A stretch of 40,761 bases of DNA from Nevskiaceae bacterium (GCA_021731445.1 JAKFXK010000021.1:1-40761); one strand, 5' to 3'; positions 31,820 through 40,560 are shown, counted from the first letter of the stretch. Notes: generated from the sequence alone by a model not told the origin. A program made the numbers and translations.

Positions 31820-34414
31820 CTACCGCAGCTGAATCGCCAGGCCACGCAGCGCCTCGTCGCCCACCGTGGTGATGACACCGACACTGGTGGTCGCACCCGT
31901 CGCCAGATTGATGCGGAACAGCGTGGAAACCCCACCGGTCGAGGGCTGCAAGGCGGCCAGCGAGAAGCCGTTGTGTCCACCTGCGATGTCGAGATCACCG
32001 GCATTGCTGAAGTCGGTGCCGAGATCCCCCACTGCCTGCGTCGCGCCGTCGTTGGGGTTGCCCATGTTCTTGCGCAACGTTGAGGTCGCGGAAGAACGGT
32101 CTTCCAGATAGAACAGCTCCGTCGTGGCCGCAGCCGTGAAGTTGTTGCTGTAGGCCGCAGCGTGCAGGGCGTTGATATCGAGCGGCGTGTCGGTAAACGT
32201 CAGCGCGTTGTCGGGATTGCTGCGCAGGTTTTCAGCCGTGATGCTGATCGCGCGCAGGGCATCCGGCAGCGGGTTGAAGTCGATGCCGAGCTTGCCGCCG
32301 GTGGTGGCGGTGAACGGTGCCGTCGTATCTGTCGGGTTGGCGGCATAAGTGCCAACCAGCGTGGATTTGGCATCCGCCAGGTTGACCGTATACAGCTTGG
32401 TCACGCCACCCGCTGCCGTGGTGACTGCAACCAGGCTGCCGTTCTTCGGCCCGATGCTGGGGCGGAAGTCGATGCCCTGCACGGTTTCACCCGTCGGCAC
32501 GTCGATGGTGCCGATGGCCGTCACCGTGCCCGGTGCGGAGGGCGCAAAGCTCACCAGCTTGTTGGTGAGCGTCACGCCGTACACCGTCGCCGTCTGCGCG
32601 CCGCTGGTGCCCATCGCCACGATGGGACTGGCGAAGTTGCCAGCCGCCGCCGCAACGCCAGTGGCAAGGTTGAGCGTGAACAGCGTGGTGTTGGCCCCAA
32701 CCGTCGCTGCCACCAGCGCCTGCCCGTTACCGCCGATGATGTCGAAGGCATTGGCATCGCCGATGTCGAGCGCCGTCGTGCCATCGGTGGTGAGGTTGGC
32801 GACCGGATTGACCACACCACTGTTCGGGTTGCCGGGGTCACCTGCAGTGGCATTGCCGGGGTCGGCACCGATGCGCACCAGCGTGTTGGCAGTGGAATCC
32901 AGCGCGAACAGCGTCGTCGTCAGCGAGGTTGCGCCACCGCCGAACAGACTGTTGGTGTATGCCGCTGCGGTGATGCCGGTGCGCGTGGTGGTGCCACCCG
33001 TGGTGGTCAGCACCGTATCGGTGGTGACCCCACCGGCGGGGATGGCCGTCATACCCGCTGGTGTTGCGGGAGCAACCGTCATGCGCAGGTTCTGACCCGT
33101 GTCGGAGATCACTCGCAGGCGATCCGGCACGGGATTGAAGTCCACCGAGAAGTTGTTGCCCTCAAGTCCCGCAAAAGGCGCGGTGGTGTCGTTGGGATCC
33201 GCTGTCAGCGTCGCCACGTTGGTCGCCGCACCGGTCGCCGCAATGGTGTAGAGCTTGCCCGTGGTGCCATTCTTGGCGAGTGCGAACAGCGCACCGCCAT
33301 TGGGACGGGTATCGGCACCGACGATGGCATCGCCCGTCGCCAGCCCCGTGATGGCAACCGTGCTGCAGGCCCGGGCCGCAGAACCCTGCGGTGGGCGGTT
33401 GAAGCTGACCAGGCTTTGCGTCGTACCGCCGGTGACCGCAAACATGTTGCCTGCCGCATTGGCCGGGGCCGTGGCAGGCAGGTTGGCGGCAAGACCCAGC
33501 ACATTGTCGGTGCCCAGACCACCGATATCGCCGACCTTGGTGGCCGCGCCAGTGGCGGGATTGATGGTGAAGAAACCATAGGTGCCGGCCACTTTCAGTG
33601 CCGCGCTGAAGACATCGCCAGTCGCGGTGCTGCGGATATCGAAGCCGCTGTTGGCATCGGCAGTGATGCCCAACCCGCCCACCAGACGGCCACCGGCGGC
33701 GAGATTGCCCGCGACCCCGTTAGGCACTGCCGACAACAGCAACTGGCTGTTGTTGAGGTGGTAGAGATCCGTCTGGCAAGTCGTCGAGAAGCTGTTGGTG
33801 TAGGCCGACTCGGCCAGACTGGCGCTGATCGGCGCGTCGATGAAAGTGTTGTTGCCTGCACCCAAGGTCGTGCGCAGATTGACGCCCGTGCTGTCGACAA
33901 TGCGCAGGGCATTGGCAACGGGATTGAAATCAACGCCCACTTTGCCTCCCGTCAGCGTGATCGCCGCGCCAGCGGCCGTGGTGCCGACACCGGCACCCAT
34001 GCCGTTGCTGAGCAGCGGGATGGCCGTACCCAGTGCGCCCGTCGTGGTGTTAGCGGTGTAAACCCTCAAAGCATTGTCAGCCGTCACCTTGGTGACGATG
34101 TAGAAGAGACCGTCGGCGGGGCGGAAGTCACCACCCAGCAGCGTTTCGGTGGCCGGCACGGCAAGCGTGACCGACACCGTGCTGGCGGGCAGCGCGGCGG
34201 CAAAGCCCACCAGCTTGTTGGTGCCGGTGAGCACAAAGGTATCGGGCGTCACCGCAGGCGGTGCGGGTGGCGCCGGAGGCGACGGCGGCGCTGGTGCCGG
34301 CGCTGGTGCGGGGGCAGGCGCCGGATTCGGCGAATTGTTGTCGTTGCAGGACACCAGCGTGGCGGCAGCCAGGGCCAGCAGGGAATAGCGGAACAGATCC
34401 TTTGAGCGCGTCAT
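31820..34414 (-). CDS. Lipoprotein with three tandem DUF4394 domains
   Basis: An 864-residue exported lipoprotein of unknown function. The signal peptide ends in lipobox LVSC (Cys23) with Asn at +2, which suggests outer-membrane sorting. A Pro/Ala linker (29-55, PAPAPA... and PPAPP) follows. Three DUF4394 repeats come next, each with a DFNPxxDxLRxxxxxxxNLR motif, near residues 161-181, 424-444 and 711-731. Each repeat starts with a KLVxF/GxDxRP-type segment. The spacing is about 263-287 residues. Such repeats are expected to form beta-propeller-like folds; no enzyme motif is visible. The start has TGGAGAA as Shine-Dalgarno. A paralogue with one repeat lies directly upstream on the same strand. 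Confidence 0.88.
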   Translation of the reverse strand: MTRSKDLFRYSLLALAAATLVSCNDNNSPNPAPAPAPAPAPAPPSPPAPPAPPAVTPDTFVLTGTNKLVGFAAALPASTVSVTLAVPATETLLGGDFRPADGLFYIVTKVTADNALRVYTANTTTGALGTAIPLLSNGMGAGVGTTAAGAAITLTGGKVGVDFNPVANALRIVDSTGVNLRTTLGAGNNTFIDAPISASLAESAYTNSFSTTCQTDLYHLNNSQLLLSAVPNGVAGNLAAGGRLVGGLGITADANSGFDIRSTATGDVFSAALKVAGTYGFFTINPATGAATKVGDIGGLGTDNVLGLAANLPATAPANAAGNMFAVTGGTTQSLVSFNRPPQGSAARACSTVAITGLATGDAIVGADTRPNGGALFALAKNGTTGKLYTIAATGAATNVATLTADPNDTTAPFAGLEGNNFSVDFNPVPDRLRVISDTGQNLRMTVAPATPAGMTAIPAGGVTTDTVLTTTGGTTTRTGITAAAYTNSLFGGGATSLTTTLFALDSTANTLVRIGADPGNATAGDPGNPNSGVVNPVANLTTDGTTALDIGDANAFDIIGGNGQALVAATVGANTTLFTLNLATGVAAAAGNFASPIVAMGTSGAQTATVYGVTLTNKLVSFAPSAPGTVTAIGTIDVPTGETVQGIDFRPSIGPKNGSLVAVTTAAGGVTKLYTVNLADAKSTLVGTYAANPTDTTAPFTATTGGKLGIDFNPLPDALRAISITAENLRSNPDNALTFTDTPLDINALHAAAYSNNFTAAATTELFYLEDRSSATSTLRKNMGNPNDGATQAVGDLGTDFSNAGDLDIAGGHNGFSLAALQPSTGGVSTLFRINLATGATTSVGVITTVGDEALRGLAIQLR

Positions 34415-34593
34415 GGAGTTCTCCAGAAATCTAGTGGTTGTGGGTTACCTTGCTGCGCCTACCCCTTGTTGAAGGCACAGGACGCTGCATCGTGCTGCGG
34501 TGAAATTCCAACTTCAAGTCTTTGCCAGAATGTGCCCCAGCGAGATGTATCGCAAACGACATACGACAGTGATCGCAGTTACAGATGCGCAAA

Positions 34594-34624
34594 CGAAGAA
34601 GCCGGGAAATTCCCGGCTTCTTCG
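34594..34624 (-). terminator. Hairpin after the single-repeat DUF4394 gene
   Basis: CGAAGAAGCCGGGAA (34594-34608) and TTCCCGGCTTCTTCG (34610-34624) form a perfect 15-bp inverted repeat around one base. On the minus strand it follows the gene ending at 34648 by 23 bases and runs into a short TTTG, so it is a strong stem with a weak U-tract. The remaining bases 34415-34593 hold no gene; they form the leader of the next lipoprotein. Confidence 0.7.
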
Positions 34625-34647
34625 TGCTTCAGATCACAGCACCCAAT

Positions 34648-35559
34648 CTATTTGAGTGCCAGGCCGCGCAGTGGGCCGGTCGCGGAGAACGTGGCCAGCG
34701 CCGTGGCAGCGCCGGTGCTGAGATTCAGCCGATAGAAACCGGCATTGCCGCCCACCGTGAATACGCCATAGGCCGTATTGGTGAAGGTGCTGCCACTGAC
34801 CGTGCTGGTGACATCAAAACCATTGATGCCGTCGATATCGACTGTCAGAGCACCAACGGCGGTCAAGGCACCCCCATTGGGAGCCGTGGTGGTCAGCAGC
34901 TGGTCAGCGGTCGCGTCGATGTAGAACAACGTCGTCGGGTCGGCGGTCGGAGTCTGCACACCGCGGCCCGGCACGCTGTTGATATAGCCGGCGGCCGTGG
35001 TCTTGGCGCCATTGCTGCCGACCAGCAGCGGACAATCGACGGTGGTCATACCGTTATCGACATTGACGCGCAGGTTCTGGCCGGTATCACTGACAATGCG
35101 CAGGCGATCTACCGAGGGATTGAAGTCGATACCGAACTCGGTGCCGCTGAGCGCGGTGAACTGCGTCACCGCCGGCGTGCAGGCGGTATTGGTCGGCGTG
35201 GTGGTGTTGACCGTCAGCGCCACCTTGGCGCTGACGTTGCCGGTCGCGTCGTCGAGCACATAGAGGTTGCCCTGGTTGGACAGGCCGTAAATCTTGTTCG
35301 TCGCCGGACGGCTGTCGATGGCGACCAGGCTCTCGCCGTTGCCAAGACCCTTGATGCTGAGGTTGCTGGTCAGCGTGGCAGAGGGCGCACGGCCAAAGGT
35401 GATCACCCGGCCACTGGCGGTAATGGCCACGGCGTCACCGGTGGCAACCGGGCCGGTGGGTTCGCCGCCGGCAGTCGGCAGTTCGTCATTGTTGCAAGCC
35501 ACCAACGTGGTGCCGACGGTAATTGCAGCGAGCGCATACAGCGAAAGACGCAGTGACAT
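34648..35559 (-). CDS. Lipoprotein with one DUF4394 domain
   Basis: A 303-residue lipoprotein, paralogue of the three-repeat protein downstream. The signal peptide ends in LVAC (Cys22) with Asn at +2. After a short Gly/Pro linker comes one DUF4394 domain: VITFGRAPSATLTSNLSIKG, LVAIDSRPATNKIYGLSNQG, FGIDFNPSVDRLRIVSDTGQNLRVNVDNG, then LFYIDATADQLLTT and a closing GFYRLNLSTGAATALATFSATGPLRGLALK. Function unknown. It ends with a strong hairpin, so the two lipoproteins may be separate transcripts. The 130-bp gap upstream to mpl shows no clear promoter hexamers. Confidence 0.88.
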   Translation of the reverse strand: MSLRLSLYALAAITVGTTLVACNNDELPTAGGEPTGPVATGDAVAITASGRVITFGRAPSATLTSNLSIKGLGNGESLVAIDSRPATNKIYGLSNQGNLYVLDDATGNVSAKVALTVNTTTPTNTACTPAVTQFTALSGTEFGIDFNPSVDRLRIVSDTGQNLRVNVDNGMTTVDCPLLVGSNGAKTTAAGYINSVPGRGVQTPTADPTTLFYIDATADQLLTTTAPNGGALTAVGALTVDIDGINGFDVTSTVSGSTFTNTAYGVFTVGGNAGFYRLNLSTGAATALATFSATGPLRGLALK

Positions 35560-35689
35560 GTTGACTCCCTTGGGTGGTCGTTAGTGGAACTTCAGGTTGG
35601 CGGACAAGCATGACGCCAACGCTAGCAATGCGCACGATGCAAAGTGATGCGGCTGTAGGTAAAACGCACCAGTGCGCGAAGCGATGACT

Positions 35690-37036
35690 TCAATCTGCCA
35701 GCGCATTCAGCAAACGCTGATGGATGCCGCCGAAATCGCCATTGCTCATCACCAGCACCCGGTCGCCTGTGCGGGCCTCGGCGGCGATGGCTGCAACCAA
35801 TGCATCCAGCTTGTCATGCAAGCAGAGGCGGGCCCCGACCGGGGCGAGCGCTTCGGCGGCATTCCACTTGAGCGTGGGTGGGGCGTAGACAAAACAGAGA
35901 TCAGCGGCATCCAGGGAATGCGCCAGCTCATTCTTATGGCTGCCGAGGCGCATGGTATTGGAGCGTGGCTCCAGCACTGCGAGGATGCGCCCCTCGCCTT
36001 TTTCCCTGAGCGCCCGCAGCGTGACCGCAATGGCCGTGGGGTGGTGTGCAAAGTCGTCATAGACCTCGACACCGCGCACGCTACCGGAGAGTTCCAGCCG
36101 GCGACGGATGCCAGCGAATGACGCCAGTGCGGCGATGGCCGTGGCCGCAGGCACGCCGATATGCTGCGCCGCCGCAATCGCCGCCAGGGCATTGCTGCGG
36201 TTGTGCGCGCCCGCGAGTGTCAGCGCCGCGCGGCCCTGCAGCACACCTTGATGCAGTACCTCAAACACACCAGTCGCATCAGGCTTGCCAGCCAGCCAGC
36301 CCTCGGCACTGTCAAAGCGCTCGATACCGCTCCAGCAGCCCAAGGCCAGCACGCGGGCCAGGTTGGCATCGGCCCCATTCACCACCAGCCTGCCCTCGCC
36401 CGGCACAGTGCGGATCAGGTGGTGGAACTGCCGCTCGATGGCAGCGAGGTCGGGAAAGATGTCGGCGTGGTCGTATTCGAGATTGTTGAGAATCGCCGTT
36501 CGCGGCCGGTAGTGCACAAACTTGCTGCGCTTGTCGAAAAAGGCGGTGTCGTATTCGTCGGCCTCGATCACGAAATACTTCGAGCCGCCCAGACGTGCCG
36601 AGATGCCGAAATTGCCGGGCACGCCGCCGATCAGGAAACCCGGCTCGAGGCCCGCGTGTTGCAGCACCCACGCCAGCAGGGAGGTGGTGGTGGTCTTGCC
36701 ATGCGTGCCTGCCACCGCCAGCACATGCCGCTCACGCAACACGTTCTCGGCCAGCCACTGCGGCCCGCTGACGTAGGGCAAGCCCTGGTTGAGCACGTAC
36801 TCCATCGCCGGATTGCCCCGCGTCACCACATTGCCCACCACCACCACGTCGGGGGAAGGCTGCAAGTGCTCCGGGGCATAACCCTGCATCAGGCCGATGC
36901 CGAGCGCCTGCAATTGCGTCGACATCGGTGGCCAGGCATTGGCATCGCTGCCGGTGACTTTGTGGCCCTGCTCGCGGGCAATGGCGGCGATGCCGCCCAT
37001 GAAAGTGCCGCAGATGCCAAGGATGTGGAGATGCAT
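35690..37036 (-). CDS. mpl: UDP-N-acetylmuramate:L-Ala-gamma-D-Glu-meso-DAP ligase (murein recycling)
   Basis: Re-attaches recycled murein tripeptide to UDP-MurNAc, bypassing MurC, MurD and MurE. The 448-residue product is a Mur ligase with MHLHILGICGTFMGGIAAIAREQGHKVTGSDANAWPPMSTQL at the N-terminus, the ATP-binding AGTHGKTTTTSLL (about 109-121), KYFVIEADEYDTAFFDKRSKFVHY (diagnostic for Mpl) and ILNNLEYDHADIFPD. DDFAHHPTAIAVTL and the AxLEPRSNTMR motif follow. The CGTFMGG pattern separates it from MurC. It is the last gene of a short unit with the small membrane protein six bases upstream. Confidence 0.95.
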   Translation of the reverse strand: MHLHILGICGTFMGGIAAIAREQGHKVTGSDANAWPPMSTQLQALGIGLMQGYAPEHLQPSPDVVVVGNVVTRGNPAMEYVLNQGLPYVSGPQWLAENVLRERHVLAVAGTHGKTTTTSLLAWVLQHAGLEPGFLIGGVPGNFGISARLGGSKYFVIEADEYDTAFFDKRSKFVHYRPRTAILNNLEYDHADIFPDLAAIERQFHHLIRTVPGEGRLVVNGADANLARVLALGCWSGIERFDSAEGWLAGKPDATGVFEVLHQGVLQGRAALTLAGAHNRSNALAAIAAAQHIGVPAATAIAALASFAGIRRRLELSGSVRGVEVYDDFAHHPTAIAVTLRALREKGEGRILAVLEPRSNTMRLGSHKNELAHSLDAADLCFVYAPPTLKWNAAEALAPVGARLCLHDKLDALVAAIAAEARTGDRVLVMSNGDFGGIHQRLLNALAD

Positions 37037-37042
37037 GGCAGC

Positions 37043-37663
37043 TCAGGCGGTCAAGATCGCTGCGATCAGCTGTGCCGTCATCACGAAACCGGTCAGCACG
37101 AACAGCGAGAGCAGGGTCAAGAGCCAACTCGATGGCATCGAGAGATCAGCCGCCAGCCGGTTGATGCGCACACTGGCAATCAGGCTCCACACGAACAGTG
37201 CGTCTGACCACAGCTGCGCCCACACCGGCGGCCGGTTTTGCAAGGACTCGCTGATGCGGATGGAGGTTGCCATCGGATCCGTGTCTGGCCCGGCCGCTTC
37301 GATGCTGGCGCGCATCAACTCCATCATCTCGCGCATCGCTGGCGTCATGGCGGCAAATGCGGGCCAGAGCGCCAGCGCAAACAGGCTGCCCACCAGCAAC
37401 TGCGCCGATACGGTCTGTAAAAAGCGGTTATCGAGTTTTTTGCCCCTTAGCAGCTGGCGGGTGAAAAACGCCACGCCCGCCACCCCGCCGATGCCAGTCG
37501 CCAGCGCCAGAGACAGTGGCGCGACTGGCGACAAGAGCAGCGCGCTGCTGAACACCGCCAGCGCCGCTGCTAGGCGTGCAAGGTTGATCGAGTACGGCAT
37601 ATCGGCAGGGTCGCCCTTGAGCAGGGCCAGGCCCGCAGCGACACGCAAGGCTTGCAGAAACAT
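37043..37663 (-). CDS. Membrane protein of unknown function
   Basis: A 206-residue hydrophobic protein I cannot assign. About five membrane segments are visible: INLARLAAALAVFSSALLLS, APLSLALATGIGGVAGVAFF, LLVGSLFALALWPAFAAM, ALFVWSLIASVRI and a long C-terminal one (WLLTLLSLFVLTGFVMTAQL). A hydrophilic stretch rich in Met/Glu lies at about residues 105-145 (MREMMELMRASIEAAG). I chose the ATG at 37663 (MFLQALRVAAG); longer frames overlap the divergent rnd gene. It precedes mpl by six bases, so co-transcription is likely, and a role in envelope biology is possible but unproven. Confidence 0.7.
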   Translation of the reverse strand: MFLQALRVAAGLALLKGDPADMPYSINLARLAAALAVFSSALLLSPVAPLSLALATGIGGVAGVAFFTRQLLRGKKLDNRFLQTVSAQLLVGSLFALALWPAFAAMTPAMREMMELMRASIEAAGPDTDPMATSIRISESLQNRPPVWAQLWSDALFVWSLIASVRINRLAADLSMPSSWLLTLLSLFVLTGFVMTAQLIAAILTA

Positions 37664-37727
37664 GTGGCTTCGACGGTTGAAAAACGTGCGCGATGGTACC
37701 GTATGGGCATCCCCACCAAAGACCCGC

Positions 37728-38822
37728 ATGACCGCCACCCACTGGATCGCCACGCCCCAAGCCCTCACCGACGCCATCGCCTGCTGGCAGGGACGCGACT
37801 GGCTTACCGTCGATACCGAGTTTCTGCGCATCGACACCTACCGGCCCAAGCTGTGCCTGATCCAGATCGGCGATGGCGTCGATGCCTGGGTCATCGACTG
37901 CATTGCCCTTGCCGACCTGGGCGCACTGTTTGCAAGGCTCAACGACGCGGGCACGGTGAAGGTGTTCCACGCCGCCTCGCAGGATCTGGAGATTTTCGCG
38001 CAGCTGACAGACGTCTGCCCCGCACCGATCTTCGATACCCAGCTGGCTGCGGCACTGCTGGGCAAGGGCGACCAGCTTGGCTATGCGGGGTTGATCGAGA
38101 AGGAACTCGGTATCCCCATCGACAAGAGCCTGTCGCGCACCGACTGGTCGCGCCGACCGCTCACCGCCCCTGAGATCGCCTACGCCGCAGCCGACGTGAC
38201 GCATCTGGCGACCATCTACCCGACCTTGCTGGCGAGCTTGCGTACAGCAGGCCGCGAGCCTTGGCTGCTCGAAGACGCAGCCCGTGCTGCCGATCCCGCG
38301 AGCTACGACACCAAGCCCGAAGAGGCCTGGCAGCGATTGAAAGGCTTGGCGCGTCTCGATATCGTCGCGCAGCGTGCAGCCGCCCGCATTGCGGCATGGC
38401 GTGAGACCGAGGCGATTGCAAAAAACCGGCCGCGCGGCTGGATCGTGGAAGACGAGCTGGTCTACCGCTTGGCCGAACGCCGCCCAGCAAGCAGAGCACA
38501 GCTCGTCGAGCTGGGACTGCCGCCGAAGACTTTCGAGCGCCATTGCGAGGCACTGCTCGCCGCCATCGCCGCCAGTGCCAGCGATCCGCAGGTTGCACTC
38601 GCCCGCGACGAGCGTCTGAGCCCTGCGCAAAAAACCCAGCTCGCCCAGCTGCGCGAAGTGGTGCAGGCCACCGCCACCAACCTGGGCGTGCCCGCAGGCC
38701 TGTTGGCACCGCGTGCCGATCTCGATGCCCTGCTCTACGACGGTGCCACGGCGAGGGCGCGTGTGCTCACCGGCTGGCGTCACGAGGTCATCGGCAAGAC
38801 ACTGTTGTCCGCCCTGGCTTGA
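37728..38822 (+). CDS. rnd: Ribonuclease D
   Basis: 3'-5' exoribonuclease that trims tRNA and other RNA 3' ends. The 364-residue product (E. coli 375) has the DEDDy exonuclease domain: Exo I WLTVDTEFLRIDTYRP (D29, E31), Exo II KVFHAASQDLEIF, then FDTQLAAALLG, and Exo III EIAYAAADVTHL with Tyr. HRDC domains follow: WQRLKGLARLDIVAQRAAARIAAWRE and the C-terminal LSPAQKTQLAQLREVVQATATNLGVPAGLLAPRADLDALL. The start MTATHWIATPQALTDA is the family-like one; the frame is open much further upstream but there it lies antisense to mpl. Confidence 0.95.
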   Translation: MTATHWIATPQALTDAIACWQGRDWLTVDTEFLRIDTYRPKLCLIQIGDGVDAWVIDCIALADLGALFARLNDAGTVKVFHAASQDLEIFAQLTDVCPAPIFDTQLAAALLGKGDQLGYAGLIEKELGIPIDKSLSRTDWSRRPLTAPEIAYAAADVTHLATIYPTLLASLRTAGREPWLLEDAARAADPASYDTKPEEAWQRLKGLARLDIVAQRAAARIAAWRETEAIAKNRPRGWIVEDELVYRLAERRPASRAQLVELGLPPKTFERHCEALLAAIAASASDPQVALARDERLSPAQKTQLAQLREVVQATATNLGVPAGLLAPRADLDALLYDGATARARVLTGWRHEVIGKTLLSALA

Positions 38823-38891
38823 AGCCTCAAGAACCGCCTGTCATACGACCAACGGCCGTTGCCCTGCCCATCAACGGAGCGTAAAACTGGC

Positions 38892-38930
38892 TTTGCGGTC
38901 GCACTGAACCCTTCCGCTTTCGACCGCAAA
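38892..38930 (+). promoter_or_regulatory. 5'-UTR hairpin next to a ribosome-binding site
   Basis: TTTGCGGTCG (38892-38901) and CGACCGCAAA (38921-38930) are perfect ten-bp inverted arms with a 19-base loop. The right arm ends directly against AGGAG (38931-38935), the Shine-Dalgarno of the next gene. It could modulate ribosome access or be a leftover inverted repeat. The rest of the 119-bp gap after rnd shows nothing else clear. Confidence 0.45.
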
Positions 38931-38941
38931 AGGAGTTCCTC

Positions 38942-39241
38942 ATGGCCCAGTGGTTGCGCGAGTTTTCCATCGGTGACTGGTATCAGGCCGATGGTCAGCC
39001 CTTCGAGATTGTCGGCATCGATGTCAAAGCCGAGATCGTGCTGGTGCAGCACTACGACGGCGCACTGGACGAGATCGACTTCGACAGCTGGGGCGAGCTG
39101 AACGCTCGACCCACGGCAGCGCCAGAAAACCTGAGTGGCGCGCTGGATGCCGAGGCTGAGGATTTCGGCCTGATCGATGATCGCTCCGGTCTACCCGAAA
39201 GTCGCAACGCCGTCGCCTGGCTCGACGCTCACGATTTATAG
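38942..39241 (+). CDS. Small acidic protein, DUF6763-like
   Basis: A 99-residue acidic protein (many Asp/Glu) of unknown function. The N-terminal part FSIGDWYQADGQPFEIVGIDVKAEIVLVQHYDGALDEIDFDSWGEL is reminiscent of the DUF6763 family found in Gammaproteobacteria, with its GNWY opening and H-x-D-G-x-x-E-E-I-D-x-x-x-W core. The C-terminal half is acidic and low in structure signals. AGGAG precedes the ATG at good distance, and a hairpin terminator follows. Family assignment is from memory of the pattern, not a search. Encoded on the plus strand between rnd and convergent adk. Confidence 0.75.
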   Translation: MAQWLREFSIGDWYQADGQPFEIVGIDVKAEIVLVQHYDGALDEIDFDSWGELNARPTAAPENLSGALDAEAEDFGLIDDRSGLPESRNAVAWLDAHDL

Positions 39242-39247
39242 GCTCAT

Positions 39248-39276
39248 AAGAAAGCCCGCACGCGGCGGGCTTTCTT
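39248..39276. terminator. Bidirectional terminator between the DUF6763-like gene and adk
   Basis: AAGAAAGCCCGC (39248-39259), loop ACGCG, GCGGGCTTTCTT (39265-39276). A perfect 12-bp stem with A/T-rich outer ends in the 51-bp gap between two convergent stops, suited to end both transcripts. Confidence 0.8.
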
Positions 39277-39292
39277 GGCACACAGAGCTTGC

Positions 39293-39853
39293 TTAGAGCG
39301 CCTTGATGATACGGGCGAAGATTTCTTCCAGCCCGCCCTTGCCCTCCAAGGTCACCAGTTTGCCTTGCTTCTGGTAGTAGTCGAGTAGCGGACTGGTGTC
39401 GGCGTTGTAGATGGCGATGCGCTTGCGGATGACTTCTTCGGTGTCGTCGGCGCGGCCCTCCTTGATCGCCCGCGAATGCAGGCGGGTGATGATTTCCTCA
39501 TCCTCGACATGCAGATGCAGGGCCTTGCTGATCGAGGGTGCTTTCAGCTTGCTGAGCATGCCTTCGAGCACATCGGCCTGGGCGATGTTGCGGGGAAAGC
39601 CATCGAGGATGAAGCCCTTCTGGGCATCCGGCTGGGCAAGGCGCTGCTCGACGATGCCGTAGACCAGCTCGTTGGCCACCAGCTTGCCGGCATCCATCGT
39701 CGCCTTGGCTTTTTTGCCCAGCTCAGTGCCCGCTGCCACCGCTGCACGCAGCGCATCACCCGTCGATAGCTTGGGGATACCGTAGTGCGCAGCCATCTTC
39801 TCGCCTTGCGTGCCCTTGCCGGAGCCGGGCGCGCCGAGCAGTATGATTCTCAT
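39293..39853 (-). CDS. adk: Adenylate kinase, short (LID-less) form
   Basis: Interconverts ATP plus AMP and two ADP. The 186-residue product shows the P-loop GAPGSGKGTQ (7-16), the AMP site LSTGDALRAAV and the FILDGFPRNIAQADVL signature. RAIKEGRADDTEEVIRKRIAIYN spans the point where long-form enzymes such as E. coli Adk (214 residues) carry the extended LID/zinc-finger insert; here that insert is missing. Short bacterial forms of this length occur in Xanthomonadales. Start ATG 39853. It diverges from ppa across 176 bp. Confidence 0.95.
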   Translation of the reverse strand: MRIILLGAPGSGKGTQGEKMAAHYGIPKLSTGDALRAAVAAGTELGKKAKATMDAGKLVANELVYGIVEQRLAQPDAQKGFILDGFPRNIAQADVLEGMLSKLKAPSISKALHLHVEDEEIITRLHSRAIKEGRADDTEEVIRKRIAIYNADTSPLLDYYQKQGKLVTLEGKGGLEEIFARIIKAL

Positions 39854-39987
39854 GTCTTGGGGTCAACCTTTTCTGGTGATGGGCTTGCCGCCTCAAGACC
39901 CGGACGATGCATCACCGGGCAGTTCAAGGCCCGATAAGGTAGCCGCCGCCGCCCGCTGGCGCAACGAATGGTCTGATCCCACTTTCG

Positions 39988-39993
39988 TATAAT
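39988..39993 (+). promoter_or_regulatory. -10 element (TATAAT) of ppa
   Basis: A perfect TATAAT lies 36 bases before the ppa ATG. The -35 position (CGAATG, 17 bases upstream) is poor. The rest of the adk-ppa gap (39854-40029) shows no gene I can support. Confidence 0.55.
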
Positions 39994-40029
39994 CCGCGCC
40001 CCGAATCCACCCAGCAAGCGAGCACAAAC

Positions 40030-40560
40030 ATGGGATTAGAAGCCCTAGGCCCCGGCGACAAAGCGCCAAACGAGTTTTACGTCGTCATCGAAATCCCGGC
40101 CTACGGCCCCCCCGTCAAGTATGAAGTGGACAAGGACACCGGCCTGTTGATGGTCGACCGCTTCATGAACGTGGCGATGAGCTACCCCGCCAACTACGGC
40201 TTCATCCCCAAGACGCTGGCGGGCGATGGCGACCCGGTGGACGTGCTGGTGCTGACCCCGCATCCGGTGGTCGCCGGCTCGATCATCAAGTGCCGCGCCG
40301 TCTGCGTGCTGGATACCGAAGACGAGAAGGGCACTGATGCCAAGCTGCTCGCGGTGCCGGTCGACAAGGTCAGCAACGGCGCCTACCCGCATCTGCAGGA
40401 CTTGAAAGACGTGCCGGAGCGCGTGCTCAACGAAATCCACCACTTCTACTCGAGCTACAAGGCGCTGGAGAAGGGCAAGTGGGTGAAGATCACCGGCTGG
40501 CGCGATGCCGCAGCCGCGCGCGCCGAAATCACGCAGGGCATCAAGGACTACAAGGGCTGA
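40030..40560 (+). CDS. ppa: Inorganic pyrophosphatase, family I
   Basis: Hydrolyses pyrophosphate to phosphate in the cytoplasm, driving biosynthetic reactions forward. The 176-residue product equals E. coli Ppa in length and shows EFYVVIEIPAYGPPVKYEVDKDTG, SYPANYGFIPKTLAGDGDPVDVLVLTP with the metal-binding DGDPVDVL signature, and a C-terminal EIHHFYSSYKALEKGKWVKITGW. The start follows a TATAAT box at 39988; the Shine-Dalgarno is weak (GCAAGCGAG). A strong hairpin terminator follows 15 bases after the stop. Confidence 0.97.
   Translation: MGLEALGPGDKAPNEFYVVIEIPAYGPPVKYEVDKDTGLLMVDRFMNVAMSYPANYGFIPKTLAGDGDPVDVLVLTPHPVVAGSIIKCRAVCVLDTEDEKGTDAKLLAVPVDKVSNGAYPHLQDLKDVPERVLNEIHHFYSSYKALEKGKWVKITGWRDAAAARAEITQGIKDYKG

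Noticed and set aside
32162-34405. 747-codon open frame antisense to the three-repeat DUF4394 gene
   Set aside because: Composition is Arg/Gly/His/Ala-rich without domain motifs, and the opposite strand encodes a lipoprotein with clear signal and repeats. High G+C at third positions keeps the antisense frame open.
34594-34624. Perfect 31-bp palindrome considered as a CRISPR-like repeat or operator
   Set aside because: Single copy, placed just after a stop codon on the same strand and with a terminator-like layout.
39810-39992. Small plus-strand frame ending ...ARWRNEWSDPTFV in the adk-ppa gap
   Set aside because: It overlaps adk antisense and ends inside the ppa -10 box. The C-terminal part looks somewhat protein-like, but there is no Shine-Dalgarno and no known family, so I left it out.
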